DNA of 64,000 bases from contig NC_081553.1 in NCBI RefSeq assembly GCF_963082655.1, positions 49,003,728-49,067,727 of the forward strand, in the 5' to 3' direction. The position numbers and the translations under genes were made by a program. Below the pieces are notes generated by a model, which saw only the letters and a program-made list of their open reading frames with translations, searched no databases and was not told where the DNA came from. Source of the DNA: Stomoxys calcitrans. Its lineage: Eukaryota; Arthropoda; Insecta; Diptera; Muscidae. Shown here in pieces: positions 1 through 12,545 of this stretch (position 1 is its first letter; each line of letters opens with the position of its first letter).

Positions 1-1390
1 TGCGCCTTTTATGGGCCCAAAGTCTAAAATCGAGATATTGGTCTATATGGCAGCTATATCCAAATCTGAACCGATCTGTGCCATATTGCAGAAGTATATC
101 GAGGGGCTTAACATAACTCACAGTTCCAAATTTCGGCGACATCGGACAATAAATGCGCCTTTTATGGGCGCAAGACCTTAAATCGAGAGATCGGTCCATA
201 TGGCCACTATATTCAAATCTGGACCGATCTGTCCCATATTACAAAAGTATATCGAGGGGGATAACTTAACTCACAGTTCCAAATTTTGGCAAAATCGGAC
301 AATAAATGCGCCTTTTATGGGCCCAAAGCCTAAAATCGAGAGATCGGTCTATATGGCAGCTATATCCAAATCTGGACCGATCTGTGACATTTTGCAGAAA
401 TGTGTCAAGGGGCTTTACCTAATTCACTGTCCCAAGTTTCGGCGACAACGGACAAAAATTCGCCTTTTATGGGCCCAAAGCCTTAAATCGAGATATTGGT
501 CTATATGGCAGCTATATCCATATCTGAACCGATCTGTGCCATATTGCAGAAGTATGTCGAGGGGCTTAACCTTACTCACAGTTCCAAATTTCGGCGACAA
601 CGGACAATAAATCCGCCTTTTATGGGCCCAAAACCTTAAATCGAGAGATCGGTCTATATGCCAGCTATATCCATATCTGTACCGATCTTTGCCATATTGC
701 AGAAATATGTCGAGGGGCTTAACTTAGTTCACAGTTCCAAATTTCGGCGACATCGGGCAATAAATGCGCCTTTTATGGGCTCAAAACTTTAAATCCAGAG
801 ATCGGTCTATATGGCAGCTATATCCAAATCTGGACCGATCTGGACCATATTGACGAAGGAAGTCGAAGGGCCTAACACAACTAACTGTCCCAAATTTCAG
901 CAAAATCGGATAATAAATGTGGCTTTTATGGGCCTAAGACCCTAAATCGGCGGATCGGTCTATATGACAGCTATATCCAAATCTGAACCGATCTGGGCCA
1001 AATTGAAGAAGGATATCGAAGGCCTTAACACAACTCACTGTCCCAAAATTTAGCAAAATCGGATAATAAATGTGGCTTTTTTGGACCTAAGACCCTAAAT
1101 TGGCAAATCGGTCTATATGGGGACTATATCAATATATAGTCCGATATAGTCCATCTTCGAACTTAACCTGCTTATGGACAAGAAAATAAACTGTGCAAGG
1201 TTTCAGCTCAATATCTCTACTTTTTAAGACTGTAGCTTGATTTTAGCAGACAAACGGACGGACATGGTTAGATCGTCTTAGATTAGATCAAGAATATATA
1301 TACTTTATAGGGTCGGAAATGGATATTTCGATGTGTTGCGAATGAAATGACAAAATGAATATACCCCCATCCTTCGGTGGTGGGTAAAAA
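1..1390 (+). repeat. TRE-A tandem-repeat element, left side cut by window
   Basis: About eight head-to-tail units of roughly 153 bp. Each carries the phrases CGGTCTATATGGCAGCTATA, CAACTCACTGTCCCAAATTT and GCCTTTTATGGGCCC. The spacing of the GGT in CGGTCTATATGG at 193, 346, 498 and 651 is 152-153 bp. The array is followed by the shared right-end module: an ACGGACGGACATGG stretch, then ACTTTATAGGGTCGG, then ATACCCCCATCC and a GGTGGTGGG end near 1388. The 136-residue open frame at 200-610 is only repeat units read through and is not a gene. Confidence 0.9.
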
Positions 1391-2440
1391 AATAACAAAA
1401 ATAAAAGGTTCTTCAAAGAAAAATCCTTTCAACATTTGTTCTTTATCTTAATCCGAGGTAGTATACATATCATAGGAAAAAGTTTATTTCTCTTTTAGCT
1501 TACATATCCTTGTATTAAGTTTTAATTAAAGTTGGCCATCCTATTCCAATCCAATATTTAAGCAAAACTAAATATTTATCATCTAACTTCCATATTTTCT
1601 AGCAACACCTATGAAGAGCAACAACTCGTCATAAATATTTATACCCTAGAATAAGTTTACCAGAATTTCCATTATACCATTTGGTAATGAGTGTTCTTCA
1701 TTCTCTCTTTTCTATTCTCATTGCAGGTATATGCTAAAACATTTCCTACTTGCCTTAAGTAACTTCCTGGAATATAAGTATGTATACATTTATAATTGCT
1801 TGCCCCTGTCTTTAGGTAGTTGAGGTAAACCAACACATTCTACTTTTTATGAAACAACGAGAAAAAAAAAATGAACTCAACAAAAGCCTCATAAACATAG
1901 CGAAGAGTTGCTTAAAGCAGAAGAGCCAAGTTTAAGAGTGAGAGAAAAAAGTCTAAACAATTTTATGCTGCATTGTTGTCGATGTATTCATTCAGAATTT
2001 TAATTTCATTTTACGCTTTTAAACACTTGAAGAAATTAATTAAAAGCAGCTAACAATGCATACCAACACACACACTGAAGCACTCAGGCGCTCAAGCGAA
2101 TACACCAGCAAGCATCCATTCATGGTATGTCCTTAACCACCAGCATTCAGGGCCGTTAAAAAATATTTGCCCTTACCCACACACAGAGAATCCTTGGAAA
2201 AATTCCATAGCAATTGCTTTAGGCATGATTTTAGGTTTTTTTTGCCCTCTTTTAAAAAATATGATTCAACATTTTTTTTAAATTGAAAAATGAAATGGTT
2301 TTTAAGAGGTTAGTTAGCAATGCCTTTTTTTTGAAAATCCTACTGCTGAGAATCTGTGTTCATTTTTCAAACTTTTAATTGACATTTGAAAGGGCCACCT
2401 GTAAGGAAGTGTTTAATAGATTAAACATTTAAAAGGGTAG
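1391..2440. other. AT-rich intergenic or intronic DNA, no gene seen
   Basis: No coding region, RNA gene or clear repeat is visible. It contains poly-A and poly-T runs and a short CA-rich patch near 2065-2080. Confidence 0.5.
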
Positions 2441-3305
2441 ATCGTTGAACATCATTTCAAGTTAATTTAATTTTTTAACACAAATAAAATTTTTGCCAAA
2501 AATTTATATATTTTTAAAATCAAATTTTAATAATAAATAATAATAAAATTAAAGAAAATATTTTATATAATTTAAAAAAAAAATACAACAAAAACTTAAA
2601 AAAAAATTGTTCTCATCAAAAAAAACATTTTTTAATAAAAAAAAAAATTTTTTAAAAAACATTTTTTATTAAAAATATTATTTTTTTAAAAAACATTTTT
2701 TATTAAAAAAAATATTTTTTTTTAAATATTTTGTATCATTTTTTAAAATTAAAAAATTGGAACTTTTCTCATAAATATAATATAATTTTTATAAAAAAAT
2801 ACTTTTTGTATTTTTTTTTTAAAAAAAAATAATTTTTATCAAAAAACTATTTTTTATCTATACATTTATAGTTTATAAAAAAAAAACCTAATAATATTTA
2901 TAATATATAATCATAATTTTTTAACACAAATAAAATTTTTGCCAAATAATTTATATATTTTTAAAATCAAATTTTTATAACAATTAAGAATAAAATTAAA
3001 GAAAATAAAATATTTAATTTTTATAAAAAAATACAACAAGAACTTTAAAAAAAATTATCAAAAAACATTTTTTATTAAAAAAAATATTTTTTTTTAAACC
3101 TTTTTTATTGAAAGTATATTTAATTATTTTTTAAAATTCAAAAATTACAACTTTTCTCAAAAATAAAATATAATTTTTATAAAAAAATTAATAAAAATAT
3201 TTTTATTAAAAAAAAAAATATTTTTATTAAAAAAAAGCTTTTTATTAATATTTTTTTTAATTACAAAATTGCAAATTTTCTCAAAAATAAATCTTTACGG
3301 ACATT
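2440..3305. repeat. AT-rich direct duplication, about 450 bp unit
   Basis: The stretch beginning TTTTTTAACACAAATAAAAT near 2470 recurs in the same orientation near 2920, with the same order of landmarks: TTTTTGCCAAA, then TTTATATATTTTTAAAATC, then AAAATTAAAGAAAATA, then a field of long A and T runs. The two copies differ mainly by indels in the homopolymers. No coding potential. Confidence 0.8.
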
Positions 3306-3334
3306 CAATTTTGTTTTAAGTATAAATAAGAACA

Positions 3335-4423
3335 AACAAGTAAAAGCGTGCTAAGTTCGGCCGGGCTGAATCTTGGGAACCCAACACCATGGATTCTGCT
3401 AAAATATGGGAACTATATCTAGTTATAGACCGAATTAGATCGTACTTGACGCAGTTGACGCATCGGAAAAAATTGCGGTTTGTAAGGGTTCAAGAAGTCA
3501 ATTTGGGAGATCGGTTTATATGGGAGCTATATCATGTTCTTGACCGATTTGAACGGTACTTGGCACAGTTGTTGGGAGTCATAACAGAACACCATGTACA
3601 AAATTTCAGCCAAATCGGATGAAAATTGAGGCTTCCAGGGGTTCAAGAAGTCAAATCGGGAGATCGGTTTATATGGGAGCTACATCAGGTTATAGATCGA
3701 TTTGGACCGTAGTTGGCACAGTTGGTGGAAGTCATAACAGAACACCATGTACAAAATTTCAGCCAAATCGGATAAAATTGAGGCCTCCAGGGGCTCAGAA
3801 AACCAAATCGGGAGATCGGTTTATATGGGAACTATATCAGGTAATAGACCGATTTCTACCGTACTTGGCTCTGTTGTTGGGAGGCATAACAGAACACCAT
3901 GTACAAAATTTCAGCCAAATCGGATGAAAATTGCGGCTTCCAGGGGCTCAGGAAGCCAAATCGGGAAATCGGTTTATATGGCAGCTATATCAAATTCGTG
4001 ACCGATTCAGACCGTACTTGGATCTGTTGTTGGGAGTCATAACAGAATACTATGTGCAAAATTCGCCGCCAACTCGTATGAAAATTGCCGCTTCCAGGGG
4101 CTCAACAAGTCAAATCGGGAGATCGCTTTATATGGGAGCTATATCCAAATCTGAACCGATATAGCCCATTTGCAATCCCCAACGACCTACATCAATACGA
4201 AGTATCTGTGCAAAATATCGAGGGGTTCGACCGCTATCGTGATTTCGACAAACTGAAAGACGGACGGAAGGACGGACTGTCATGGCTGGACTGACTTAGA
4301 ATGTTGAGAGGATCAAGAATTGTTATTCCTTATGGGGTCGTAGTTCAATATTTTGAGGCGTTAGAAACGGAACGACTAGTTTAGTATGCACCCATCCTAT
4401 GGTGGTCGGTTTAAAAACAAAAG
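3335..4423 (+). repeat. TRE-B tandem-repeat element
   Basis: The left end reads AACAAGTAAAAGCGTGCTAA, followed by a GGCCGGGC hook and CACCATGGATTCTGCT. Then come about five units near 152-153 bp, with GATCGGTTTATATGGGAGCT, CACAGTTGTTGGGAGTCATA and AATTTCAGCCAAATCGGA. The right-end module (ACGGACGGAAGGACGG, TTCCTTATGGGGTCG, CATCCTATGGTGGTCGG) closes near 4420. Open frames at 3389-4294 follow the repeat period and are not considered genes. Confidence 0.88.
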
Positions 4424-4945
4424 GGACGAGCTATAGGAACGCAGAAAGTGTTCCACTATTTCCTCCTCATCTCCTCCTTCTACCGAGGTAGTGTTTTTTG
4501 TATGGAAGTATTGGCCAGTCAGCACCGCTATAAGTCTTTAGAGGTTCCCTCGATCCAGCCTGATCAGAAGTCCCCAACGGCCTACATCAATAAGAAGTAT
4601 CTGTGCAAAATTTCCGGCGGCTTGTTTTACGCGTTTGTTTGCTGTCGTTATTTCGATAGACGGAAAGACGAACGGAGGGACGGACTGACATGGCTGGACC
4701 GACTCAGAATATTGATCAAGAATTTGTTTCCTTATGGGGTCGCCGATCAATATTTCGAGGTATTATAAACGGAACCACCCTTTCTATGGTGGTCGGTATA
4801 AAAATAAAAGGGATGAGCTATAGGACCATAGGAAATGTTCCACTCTTTTCTCCTCATCTCCGCTATTGCGGCAGTATTCGTCGTATGAAAGTTGTGGCTA
4901 GTCAGCACCGCTATAAGTCTTAAGAGGTTCCGTCGATACAGGCTG
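4176..4945 (+). repeat. Tandem duplication of TRE right end plus flank
   Basis: The block from CCCCAACGACCTACATCAAT (near 4175) through GCACCGCTATAAGTC (near 4535) is repeated from near 4570 to 4920. Landmarks recur in order: TACATCAATA, the GACGGAC stretch, the CTATGGTGGTCGGT end, GGGA-GAGCTATAGGA, and CAGTCAGCACCGCTATAAGT. The offset is about 385-395 bp. Element DNA and non-element flank were copied together, so this is a segmental duplication and not a second insertion. Confidence 0.75.
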
Positions 4946-4979
4946 ATCAAGGACGTTGTGCGTTTAAGGTTGTATTGTG

Positions 4980-5470
4980 GCTAGGTTGGAATGGTCTATA
5001 TGACAGCTATATCCAAATATGGTCCGATCTGGACGATATTCAACAAAAAGGTTTAGAGGGATGAAAAATGCTCCTTTTAATATCATTACATAATATCGGG
5101 AGATCGGTATATATGACAGCTATATCCAAATATGGTCCAATCTGTACCACATTTAACAGGAATGGGAAGGTGTCTAGCAGAACACACTGTGCCAAAATCG
5201 GGTAATAAATGGATATTTTATGGCCTCAATACCCTGTATCGGGAGATCGGGAGGTTGGTCTAAGGGCAGCTAAATCCAAATACAGTCCGATCAGAATCGC
5301 ACTTCACAATGAATAAGGGTCTAACAGAACTCACTGTGCCAAATTTCATCAAAATCGAATGAAAAATTACCAATGTATTGCCTCAAGACTTTAAGTCTGG
5401 AGATCGGTCTTTATATCGGCTATATACAATATAACTAAAATCCGATTTTATGAGATCAGAAGATCAGCTT
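4980..5470 (+). repeat. Diverged TRE-A-like units
   Basis: Three to four eroded units with GGTCTATATGACAGCTATAT, CCAAATATGGTCCGATCTG and CACTGTGCCAAA phrases. There is no clean left or right terminus. Probably an old truncated copy. Confidence 0.65.
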
Positions 5471-7535
5471 TATAAACAAAGAATACGAAGTCATCAAAAA
5501 TTTTTTGAAAAATGAGGTCTCCCGCAGGAAAATTGCTCATGGCCCCTGTCAGCCCAATGTATGCAGAAACCAATATGGTTGAGAGTATCTGCAGGTCACC
5601 AAACAAGTGCTATAGAAGACTTTATTTATAACCAATTTATCATAAATTTGACATGTGAAGTAGAGGTACAAGATGTTACTAAGGGAAGATTTTTTCCTTA
5701 TATATTCTCAAATTCTTTTCAAATTTTTCAAGTAAGGTTAGGCTGAAAAGAGGCTGCGGGTATTAATCCGCCCCATGCCACTAAGCCTATACCTAGGCCA
5801 ACATTTACATTTGGTACAGCCAGTTATTAACACTTTACCGTACAGTGCCACTAAAACACTTCACAGGTTCCTCTACTACCTCGTTGTTACAACAATAACA
5901 CTTTAAAAACAGCTAAAAACATCAAACTCATCATACTCACATAGGAATTGACGTCTATGAGTTTTTTTTTCAGGCTCTTAGCCTGAACATTGTATAACTG
6001 CTGAGAAAAGATTTGATGTTGTTGCTGTTGTCATACAGAGTTAACATTTTGTTGTTATAAAAAAAAAATATGCATATCACACACAGACACACTTTCGCCC
6101 ATTGTATACTTGCTTGCCAGTTGTGAGATATAAAATTATTTATTCTCACAATTTAACATTCATATGCTCTCACTATACTCATCCTATCTACATAATTTAA
6201 CAAGAAAAAAAACGAGTTCCCATTCACAGCAACCGCACCTTTTGCCAACACTACATACACCCACACACAAAGTAACATAAAACTCTAGGAATAGGTGAGA
6301 GCCATTGTAGTACGAGATTCGTGTGTAGAAGGGAAATCATGTCTTTTGCTAGTCCATATTATTCCTGACCGTAATTGCACCACAAAAAGTGCTAACAAAC
6401 AAAAAAAAAAACGCACAAAATTTTATACAGATATGCTGTGTTGTAGTCATATTGTGGCATGGTGTTATGAGTTGCCAGAGCATAGGTGCTGCAGTACGAG
6501 CACCAACAAAGGTGTATGTGACAATTTACACACTATGGCACTCAACAACAGCGTCTATGTTAAATTTTAACGGCATACCATTTCCTCAGGTTTTTTTTAA
6601 GGGCATTACGGTGTCGTATAAGCCTGTGGTAGCAGCTAAAGGCTGTTCCCAGAAAAAAGGGAAATTTAATAATAAAAAAAAATAATAATAATATAAACTT
6701 AAAAATTCAGTAATTATATAAAAAAAATTAAATAATGTTAAAAAATATTTAAAAAAATATATTTTATATTTAATTTTCTATATTGTCAAACGATTTTGTT
6801 TAGGACTGTCCTTACATATTCATGTATATGATGAAACCTGTTACCCATTTCCTAAAGTAAGTGTTACTCTACCTATGGCATAGAATGGAATGGTTGCTCT
6901 TTTTTTGCTTGTTCGAGGTTACATTTTAAAATGTCTTTTGCCGGCAACCTACCTACCTTCTCAACCACTAACGCCCTTTATTCGTGGTATCTAGCTTTCA
7001 TACTTTACTCCTTTTGGATTTCAGACAAAAGGTTGAGGTTTTTTAATTTGCTCACAACAGCAACAAAACTCCATGTGATTCAAAGTGAACAACACAGCGT
7101 TTTATTTTCCGTTTTAATGTACAAATATATGAAAAGTTTTGTGTTTTTCTTTTATACTGACATAAAACCTGTGCCATTGTGTCAAAGAGAGGAAACGGAA
7201 AAAATTAACGTGTATTTAGTTACCACAATACTTGTGGCTAGGAGCTTTGGTTTAAAGTGCAGTGCAGCAAATGTAAAGCATACTTTTAGGAGAGTTTAAT
7301 GCAATAAGGGTGAAACTGTTGAAAGGTTTCACATGTAAGTCATAACAAAAAGTGTGTGTAATGGCTAAGCCATTATTACATTGGCAAATATTCTCTATAT
7401 TGTTAAAGATATGCTAAATTGGAAGACATAGTTTTCCTAAAGAGAGAATACATTTTATTTATAGATTTTTTTTACAAAACAAGAAAAAATATGTTGTATG
7501 CCTGGTATGGCCGGTCAAAGTATTAATTATTTACC
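5471..7535. other. No gene recognised; possible dispersed repeat near 5735-5830
   Basis: Mostly AT-rich unique-looking sequence. A segment near 5735-5830 (AGGTTAGGCTG, then ATTAATCCGCCCCATGCCAC) looks like a short dispersed element from memory of fly genomes, but I cannot confirm it here. Open frames at 6295-6685 and 6931-7299 (122 residues) have no recognisable domain, no splice context and AT-rich composition. They are judged to be chance. Confidence 0.45.
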
Positions 7536-7537
7536 TT

Positions 7538-7711
7538 ATTATTCCTTCTTGAAGGGGAAAAGAGTCAAGCTAATTTGACCAAGGGAATAAACATCATAAG
7601 AAATGAAGGATTTTTATGTTATAGGGCAAAAAAAATCCTTCATTTCTTATGATGCTCATTACCTTGCTTAAGGTAGCTCGACTCTTTTCCACTTTGGGAA
7701 AAATAATTACG
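7538..7711. repeat. Fold-back (hairpin) element
   Basis: The left arm (about 7538-7614) and the right arm (about 7628-7711) are inverted copies. CATCATAAGAAATGAAGGAT on the left pairs with ATCCTTCATTTCTTATGATG on the right without mismatch. The outer parts (GGGGAAAAGAGTCAAGCTA against its partner TAGCTCGACTCTTTTCCAC) pair with a few mismatches. The loop is about 13 nt. It has no internal coding sequence. It is either a MITE-type palindrome or a local inverted duplication. Confidence 0.85.
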
Positions 7712-8220
7712 TAAAAAACAGGCTTTTCCTTTCTATATTATTAACCCCAACCTAACATTTTTTCTCAGTTTATTTTTTTAATTTTTTCCAATACTGTTGT
7801 AGGCATCTAGGCTTCATATTTATCAACAATTTTCGTTGTCCATAAATTAAATATCATTGAGAACACTTGCCCCCAATGAGAATGTCAAAAACAAATGTTT
7901 AATAATGTCCACATCCAAAACATATCTCTATTAAACAATTCCCCAAATTGATAATTTAATTTTGACAAAACATGTCCTAATTGTTAATTATTGTTCACTT
8001 TTGACCGCATAACAATTACCCACACAAGCACACAACAAACATATGGCTGCAAAATTTTGAAATTAGTTTTAAATGCGTGTGAAATTTTTGATAATCCGTT
8101 TAATGTTTGCCATGTACGGTAATGTAATTTCAGTGTTATACATAATTAAATTATTCATGATAAAAATCACTATAAAATAGAGTGTGTTTAAAACTCAAAT
8201 ATTAATGAATATATATCAGA
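7712..8220. other. AT-rich DNA, nothing recognised
   Basis: No coding frame, RNA gene or repeat seen. Confidence 0.4.
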
Positions 8221-8225
8221 GAAAT

Positions 8226-8657
8226 AAACTTAAATAAAATAAACAAAAAATAAAATAAATAAACCTAAATAAAAAAAGTAAAAAAAAGAAATAAAATAAA
8301 TTTAAATAAAATAAAATTAAATAAAAAACAATGAAATAAAATAAAATAAAATAAAATAAAATAAAATAAAATAAAATTAAATAAAAAACAATGAAATAAA
8401 ATAAAATAAAATAAAATAAAATAAAATAAAATAAAATAAAATAAATTAAAATAAAATAAAATAAAATAAAATAAAATAAAATAAAATAAAATAAAATAAA
8501 ATAAAATAAAATAAAATAAAATAAAATAAAATAAAATAAAATAAAATAAAATAAAATAAAATAAAATAAAATAAAATAAAATAAAATAAAATAAAATAAT
8601 ATAAAATAATATAAAACAAAATAACATAAAATTAAATAAAAAAAATAAAATAAAATG
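8226..8657. repeat. AAAAT pentanucleotide microsatellite
   Basis: About 400 bp of near-perfect AAAAT repeats (TAAAATAAAA), with internal variant blocks such as AAACAATGAAAT near 8327 and again near 8387. Because the period is 5, the minus strand reads through as a long Phe-Ile-Leu-Phe-Tyr peptide. That 139-residue open frame is an artefact. Confidence 0.97.
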
Positions 8658-8759
8658 AGATGTTTCTATTTCGAACGAAAACAATCTGATGAGCCCTCTG
8701 GCAAAGGGCGAAATCGCGATCGTTGATACATTTAACAGACCGACGGACCATAATTGAAT

Positions 8760-9915
8760 TGAGTGTTGGAGACCAATGTTGAATGTTGGAGACCATTGTG
8801 TAAAATTTCAGCCAATTCGAATAAAAATTGCGCTCTTTAGAGGTTCAAGAAGTAAAATATGGAGATCGGTTTATATGGAAGCTGTATCAGGCTAAAGAAC
8901 ACTTTGTGCAAAATTTTAACTAAATAGGACAAAAATTGCCGCTTGTAAAGGGTCAAGAAGTCAAATCGGGACATCGGTTTATATGGGAGCTATATAAGGT
9001 TGTTAACCGATTTGAACCGTAGTCGGCACAGTTGTTGGAAATCATAACAGCCAAATCGGATAAAAATTGCGGCTTGTAAGGGGTCAAGAAGTCAAATCGG
9101 TAGATCGGTTTATATGGGAGTTGTATCTGATTATAGACCGATTTGAACTGTACTTGGCACAGTTGTTGGAAATCATAACAGAACACTACTTGCAAAACTT
9201 CAGCCAATTCTGATAAAAATTACGGGGTCAAGAAGTCAAATCGGGAGATCCACTTCTTGACCCCAATTCACACCATACTTGCAACAATTGTTGATAGTCA
9301 TAACAGAACACTATTTGCAAAAATTCAGCCAAATCGGATAAAAATTGCGGCTTGTAAGGGGTCAAGAAGTCAAATCGGGAGATAGGTTTATATGGGAGCT
9401 ATATCAGGTTATAGACGGATTTGGACCGTACATGGCACAGTTGTTGGAAATCATAACAGAACACTATGTGCCAAATTTCAGTCAAATTGGACAAAAATTG
9501 TGGCTTGCAACGGGTCAATAAGTCAAATCGGGAGATCGGTTCATATGGGAGCTTTATCTGGTTAAAGACCGATTTGGACGAACTTGATACATTTGTTGGA
9601 AGTCATGATAGAACACTATTTACAAAATTTATGTCGAATCGGACAACAATTATGGCTGCCAGATGATCAAGAAGTCAAATAAGGAGATCCAATTATCTGG
9701 GAGCTATGTCCAAATCTGAACCGATATGGCCTATTTTTCTCGACCGCTATCTTGATTTCGACTGACGGATGGATGGACATGGCTAGATCAACTCAGGATG
9801 TCGAGACGATCAAGAATAAATACACTTTATGGGATCCCAGATCAATATTTCGAGGTGTTGCAAAGGTAGTGACTAGATTAGTATACCCCCACATCCTATG
9901 GAGGTGGGTAGAAAA
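8760..9915 (+). repeat. TRE-B tandem-repeat element
   Basis: Six to seven units, some shortened, with GATCGGTTTATATGGGAGCT, GGGGTCAAGAAGTCAAATCG and GTTGTTGGAAATCATAACAG. The right-end module (GACGGATGGATGGACATGG, CACTTTATGGGATCCCAGAT, CCACATCCTATGGAGGTGGG) closes near 9915. The left end is missing or eroded. Open frames inside follow the repeats. Confidence 0.85.
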
Positions 9916-12084
9916 ATCTAATCTAAAAACAATGTCCTAAACTTCAGTCTTTGCAAGTGGGTGTGTTTATACTTTTTGATTCTTAATTCTCTTAAAAAAT
10001 TATTTTATTAAATTTGATACTTTTCACATAAATATGCCATGTTATCCCTCTTCTTTTTAAATATTTACAAGCTTGCAACAATTATCCTTACTTTACTAAT
10101 TAAAGATGGTGTAATTTCTGCAGAGTGAAAAAAGTAAATTTTTGCTAACAAGCTATTGCAAATTAATGAGAAATTTTTTCTCTTTTCTTAACAACACTAA
10201 TGAAAGCCAGATACACAATGAATGGCTGGCACGTTGGCTGAGCAAAAGACTTTTGATTTTCAATAGAAATTTTAGCCAACGTTGTCAATGCTACTGAAAA
10301 CAAGCCCAGGATGCACTTCCACATGGCTTGCTTGCTACGGCTGCTGGTATCGCATTCGTTCACTGTTGTCTTAGAGTTGGAATAAAAGGAAAACAAAACA
10401 AAAACACAAAAAAATACAAAAACGTTGACAATTAGTTATAGACCGTCTATGGGATAATGCAGATGGGAATTGAAGCAAACAATGAGTAGAAATATTCACT
10501 TGAAATGAAAGATAAGCAAAAGGAAAGATTTAACAATTAGTTATTGTTTCTTTTTGTTTTTTTGTTTTTTTGCCTTTTTCTCATTTATCAGGAAAGCTTT
10601 TTTGAAACCATACTATGGGGAAAGGCGTTACACCCACTTTTGGTAATGCAATCCTTAGGAGGAGGTTCAAAAATCAATACTTGCCAAAGCAACATCAGGG
10701 CACAAAGAAATGAAATCTGTACCCATACACATACAGACACACCAGACTAGACAGTCTGCAAATGAACAGTCAATGATTGATTGGATATTTGAACATTTAG
10801 CTTTCATTTCGTTTTAAGAAATGATAAATAAAGCAGAGGAAGGATGAGGAGTCTTTATATGCAAGTTTTCTAGAAATTTAATATGTTTCTAATAACAAAA
10901 TAGGATTGATAAATGATTAGACGAAACATTGTTAATGGCCATCGAACGCAAAGAAACTAAATGAAAAACTAATAAAAAGGAAAACAAACAAAAACCCAAA
11001 AGTTCAGCTGGGTCAGCATTTCATTGCCTTTTTTGCTTTCAAAAACGATGGTGAATAACTTTCCCTCATGAATTTGAACATGGAGACAGTACATGCCATT
11101 GAATGCAAATAAAATTCATATTCACTATTTTAACATAATTATCCAATAATTCCCATAGTTAAAACAATAATTGCCGCTTCAATGTATTCATGTCAACATA
11201 GATGTCATGACAAAACTTTGATGATTACTTGATTTATGTCTTCTCTATAACGATTCATAAATAAATTGGTGGGAGAACTTATGTTAACTTTGTTTCTTTT
11301 TATGGCAAAAAAAAAAACATGCATTACTCCCACAATTAAAGTTAGTCTTAAATTATGTTGCAGTTGCATCAAATGCCAGTGAAAGTTAAGTTACACTCTT
11401 CTTTTTTTGTCTCCTGCCTTTCCCTCTTCTTGCTTCTCACAATGACAATTTCATTGGCTATTATCTGCATAATGGAGGGAAAGAGAGAGAGAGAGAGAGA
11501 AGAAGAGAATGAGTGGTGTGGGGAGCTCAATTGCAGTAGATGATGTTTGCAATGTAAGAGTAAGAATGGAAAAGAAAGATAGGGGAAGGGGGGGTTTGTT
11601 ATAATTCACAAATTCAATTTGCATTTGGCAGTGACAGTTGAGACAGACAACCACTTTAGATTAAAAACCGACAACTGCTAGGCGGCAATGTTGTCGAGTG
11701 GGTGGTTTGGGGGGGTTAAGGGGTCGAAGTAGTTACACTTTGTCAGCATTGAACATTTTCTACAGAAGCGCAGTGGGAGTGTATTTGTGTGCATGAATAT
11801 GCCAAAGAGTATGGTTATAGTGTAGTGGCTGCATAGCACATTCGATGAGTGAGCGCTTAATGGGTAATTTTGTAACCATAAAACCAATGGCGGTTTTTGA
11901 AGTACATAAAGTAGCCAACAACAAATTTTCATTGTTGAACAGAACACGAAAATTTACTTATATGGAGACAAAAAAAAACAATCAAACACACATAGTGAGA
12001 CAGCTATGACACCTTGTCATGTAGCAAACATTATATGAGTTGTTGAGGAATAGTAAGGTGAAAGGATTTTAAAAGGAAATTTTT
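9916..12084. other. Non-coding DNA; GA microsatellite near 11480
   Basis: No gene recognised. It holds a short GA run (about 11482-11502), a CA-type patch near 10728-10742 and several homopolymers. The open frames are short and lack domains. Confidence 0.5.
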
Positions 12085-12420
12085 TTTAAAATAAAATAAA
12101 TTAAAAAAAAAATAAAATAAAATAAAATAAAATAAAATAAAATAAAATAAAATAAAATAAAATAAAATAAAATAAAATAAAATAAAATAAAATAAAATAA
12201 AATAAAATAAAATAAAATAAAATAAAATAAAATAAAATAAAATAAAATAAAATAAAATAAAATAAAATAAAATAAAATAAAATAAAAAATAAAATAAAAT
12301 AAAACCAAATAAAATAAAATAAAATAATGAAAGAAAATTAAAACAAAAAAAAAAAATGTAATAAAAAAGGCAAAATAAAAAAATAAAGTAAAACAAATAT
12401 AAATAAAATACACTTAAAAA
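12085..12420. repeat. AAAAT pentanucleotide microsatellite, second tract
   Basis: Very uniform AAAAT repeats from about 12108 to 12285, grading into imperfect AT-rich sequence to 12420. This is the same motif and orientation as the tract near 8.4 kb. Minus-strand open frames of 114-121 residues (Phe/Ile/Leu/Tyr only) are artefacts. Confidence 0.97.
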
Positions 12421-12545
12421 AAATTAAATTTTAAATCAAAGTACCTTACAAAAAAAATTATTTAATAAGAATAAAAAAAAATAATTGCTTGAAACCTTAG
12501 TTCACATCCTTGGTATATATGTACCAATTTTGACTTTCGATTCAA

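Noticed and set aside
200..610. 136-residue open frame
   Set aside because: TRE-A units read through. The frame exists because the period is divisible by three.
1..1390. A CRISPR-like array
   Set aside because: Units are contiguous without unique spacers, diverged, about 153 bp long, and in a eukaryotic genome.
6931..7299. 122-residue open frame
   Set aside because: No recognisable domain, AT-driven composition and no splice or repeat support.
8265..8684. 139-residue open frame rich in Phe, Ile, Leu and Tyr
   Set aside because: It is the AAAAT repeat read on the minus strand. The composition is set by the pentanucleotide.
12031..12413. 114- and 121-residue minus-strand open frames
   Set aside because: Same artefact from the second AAAAT tract.
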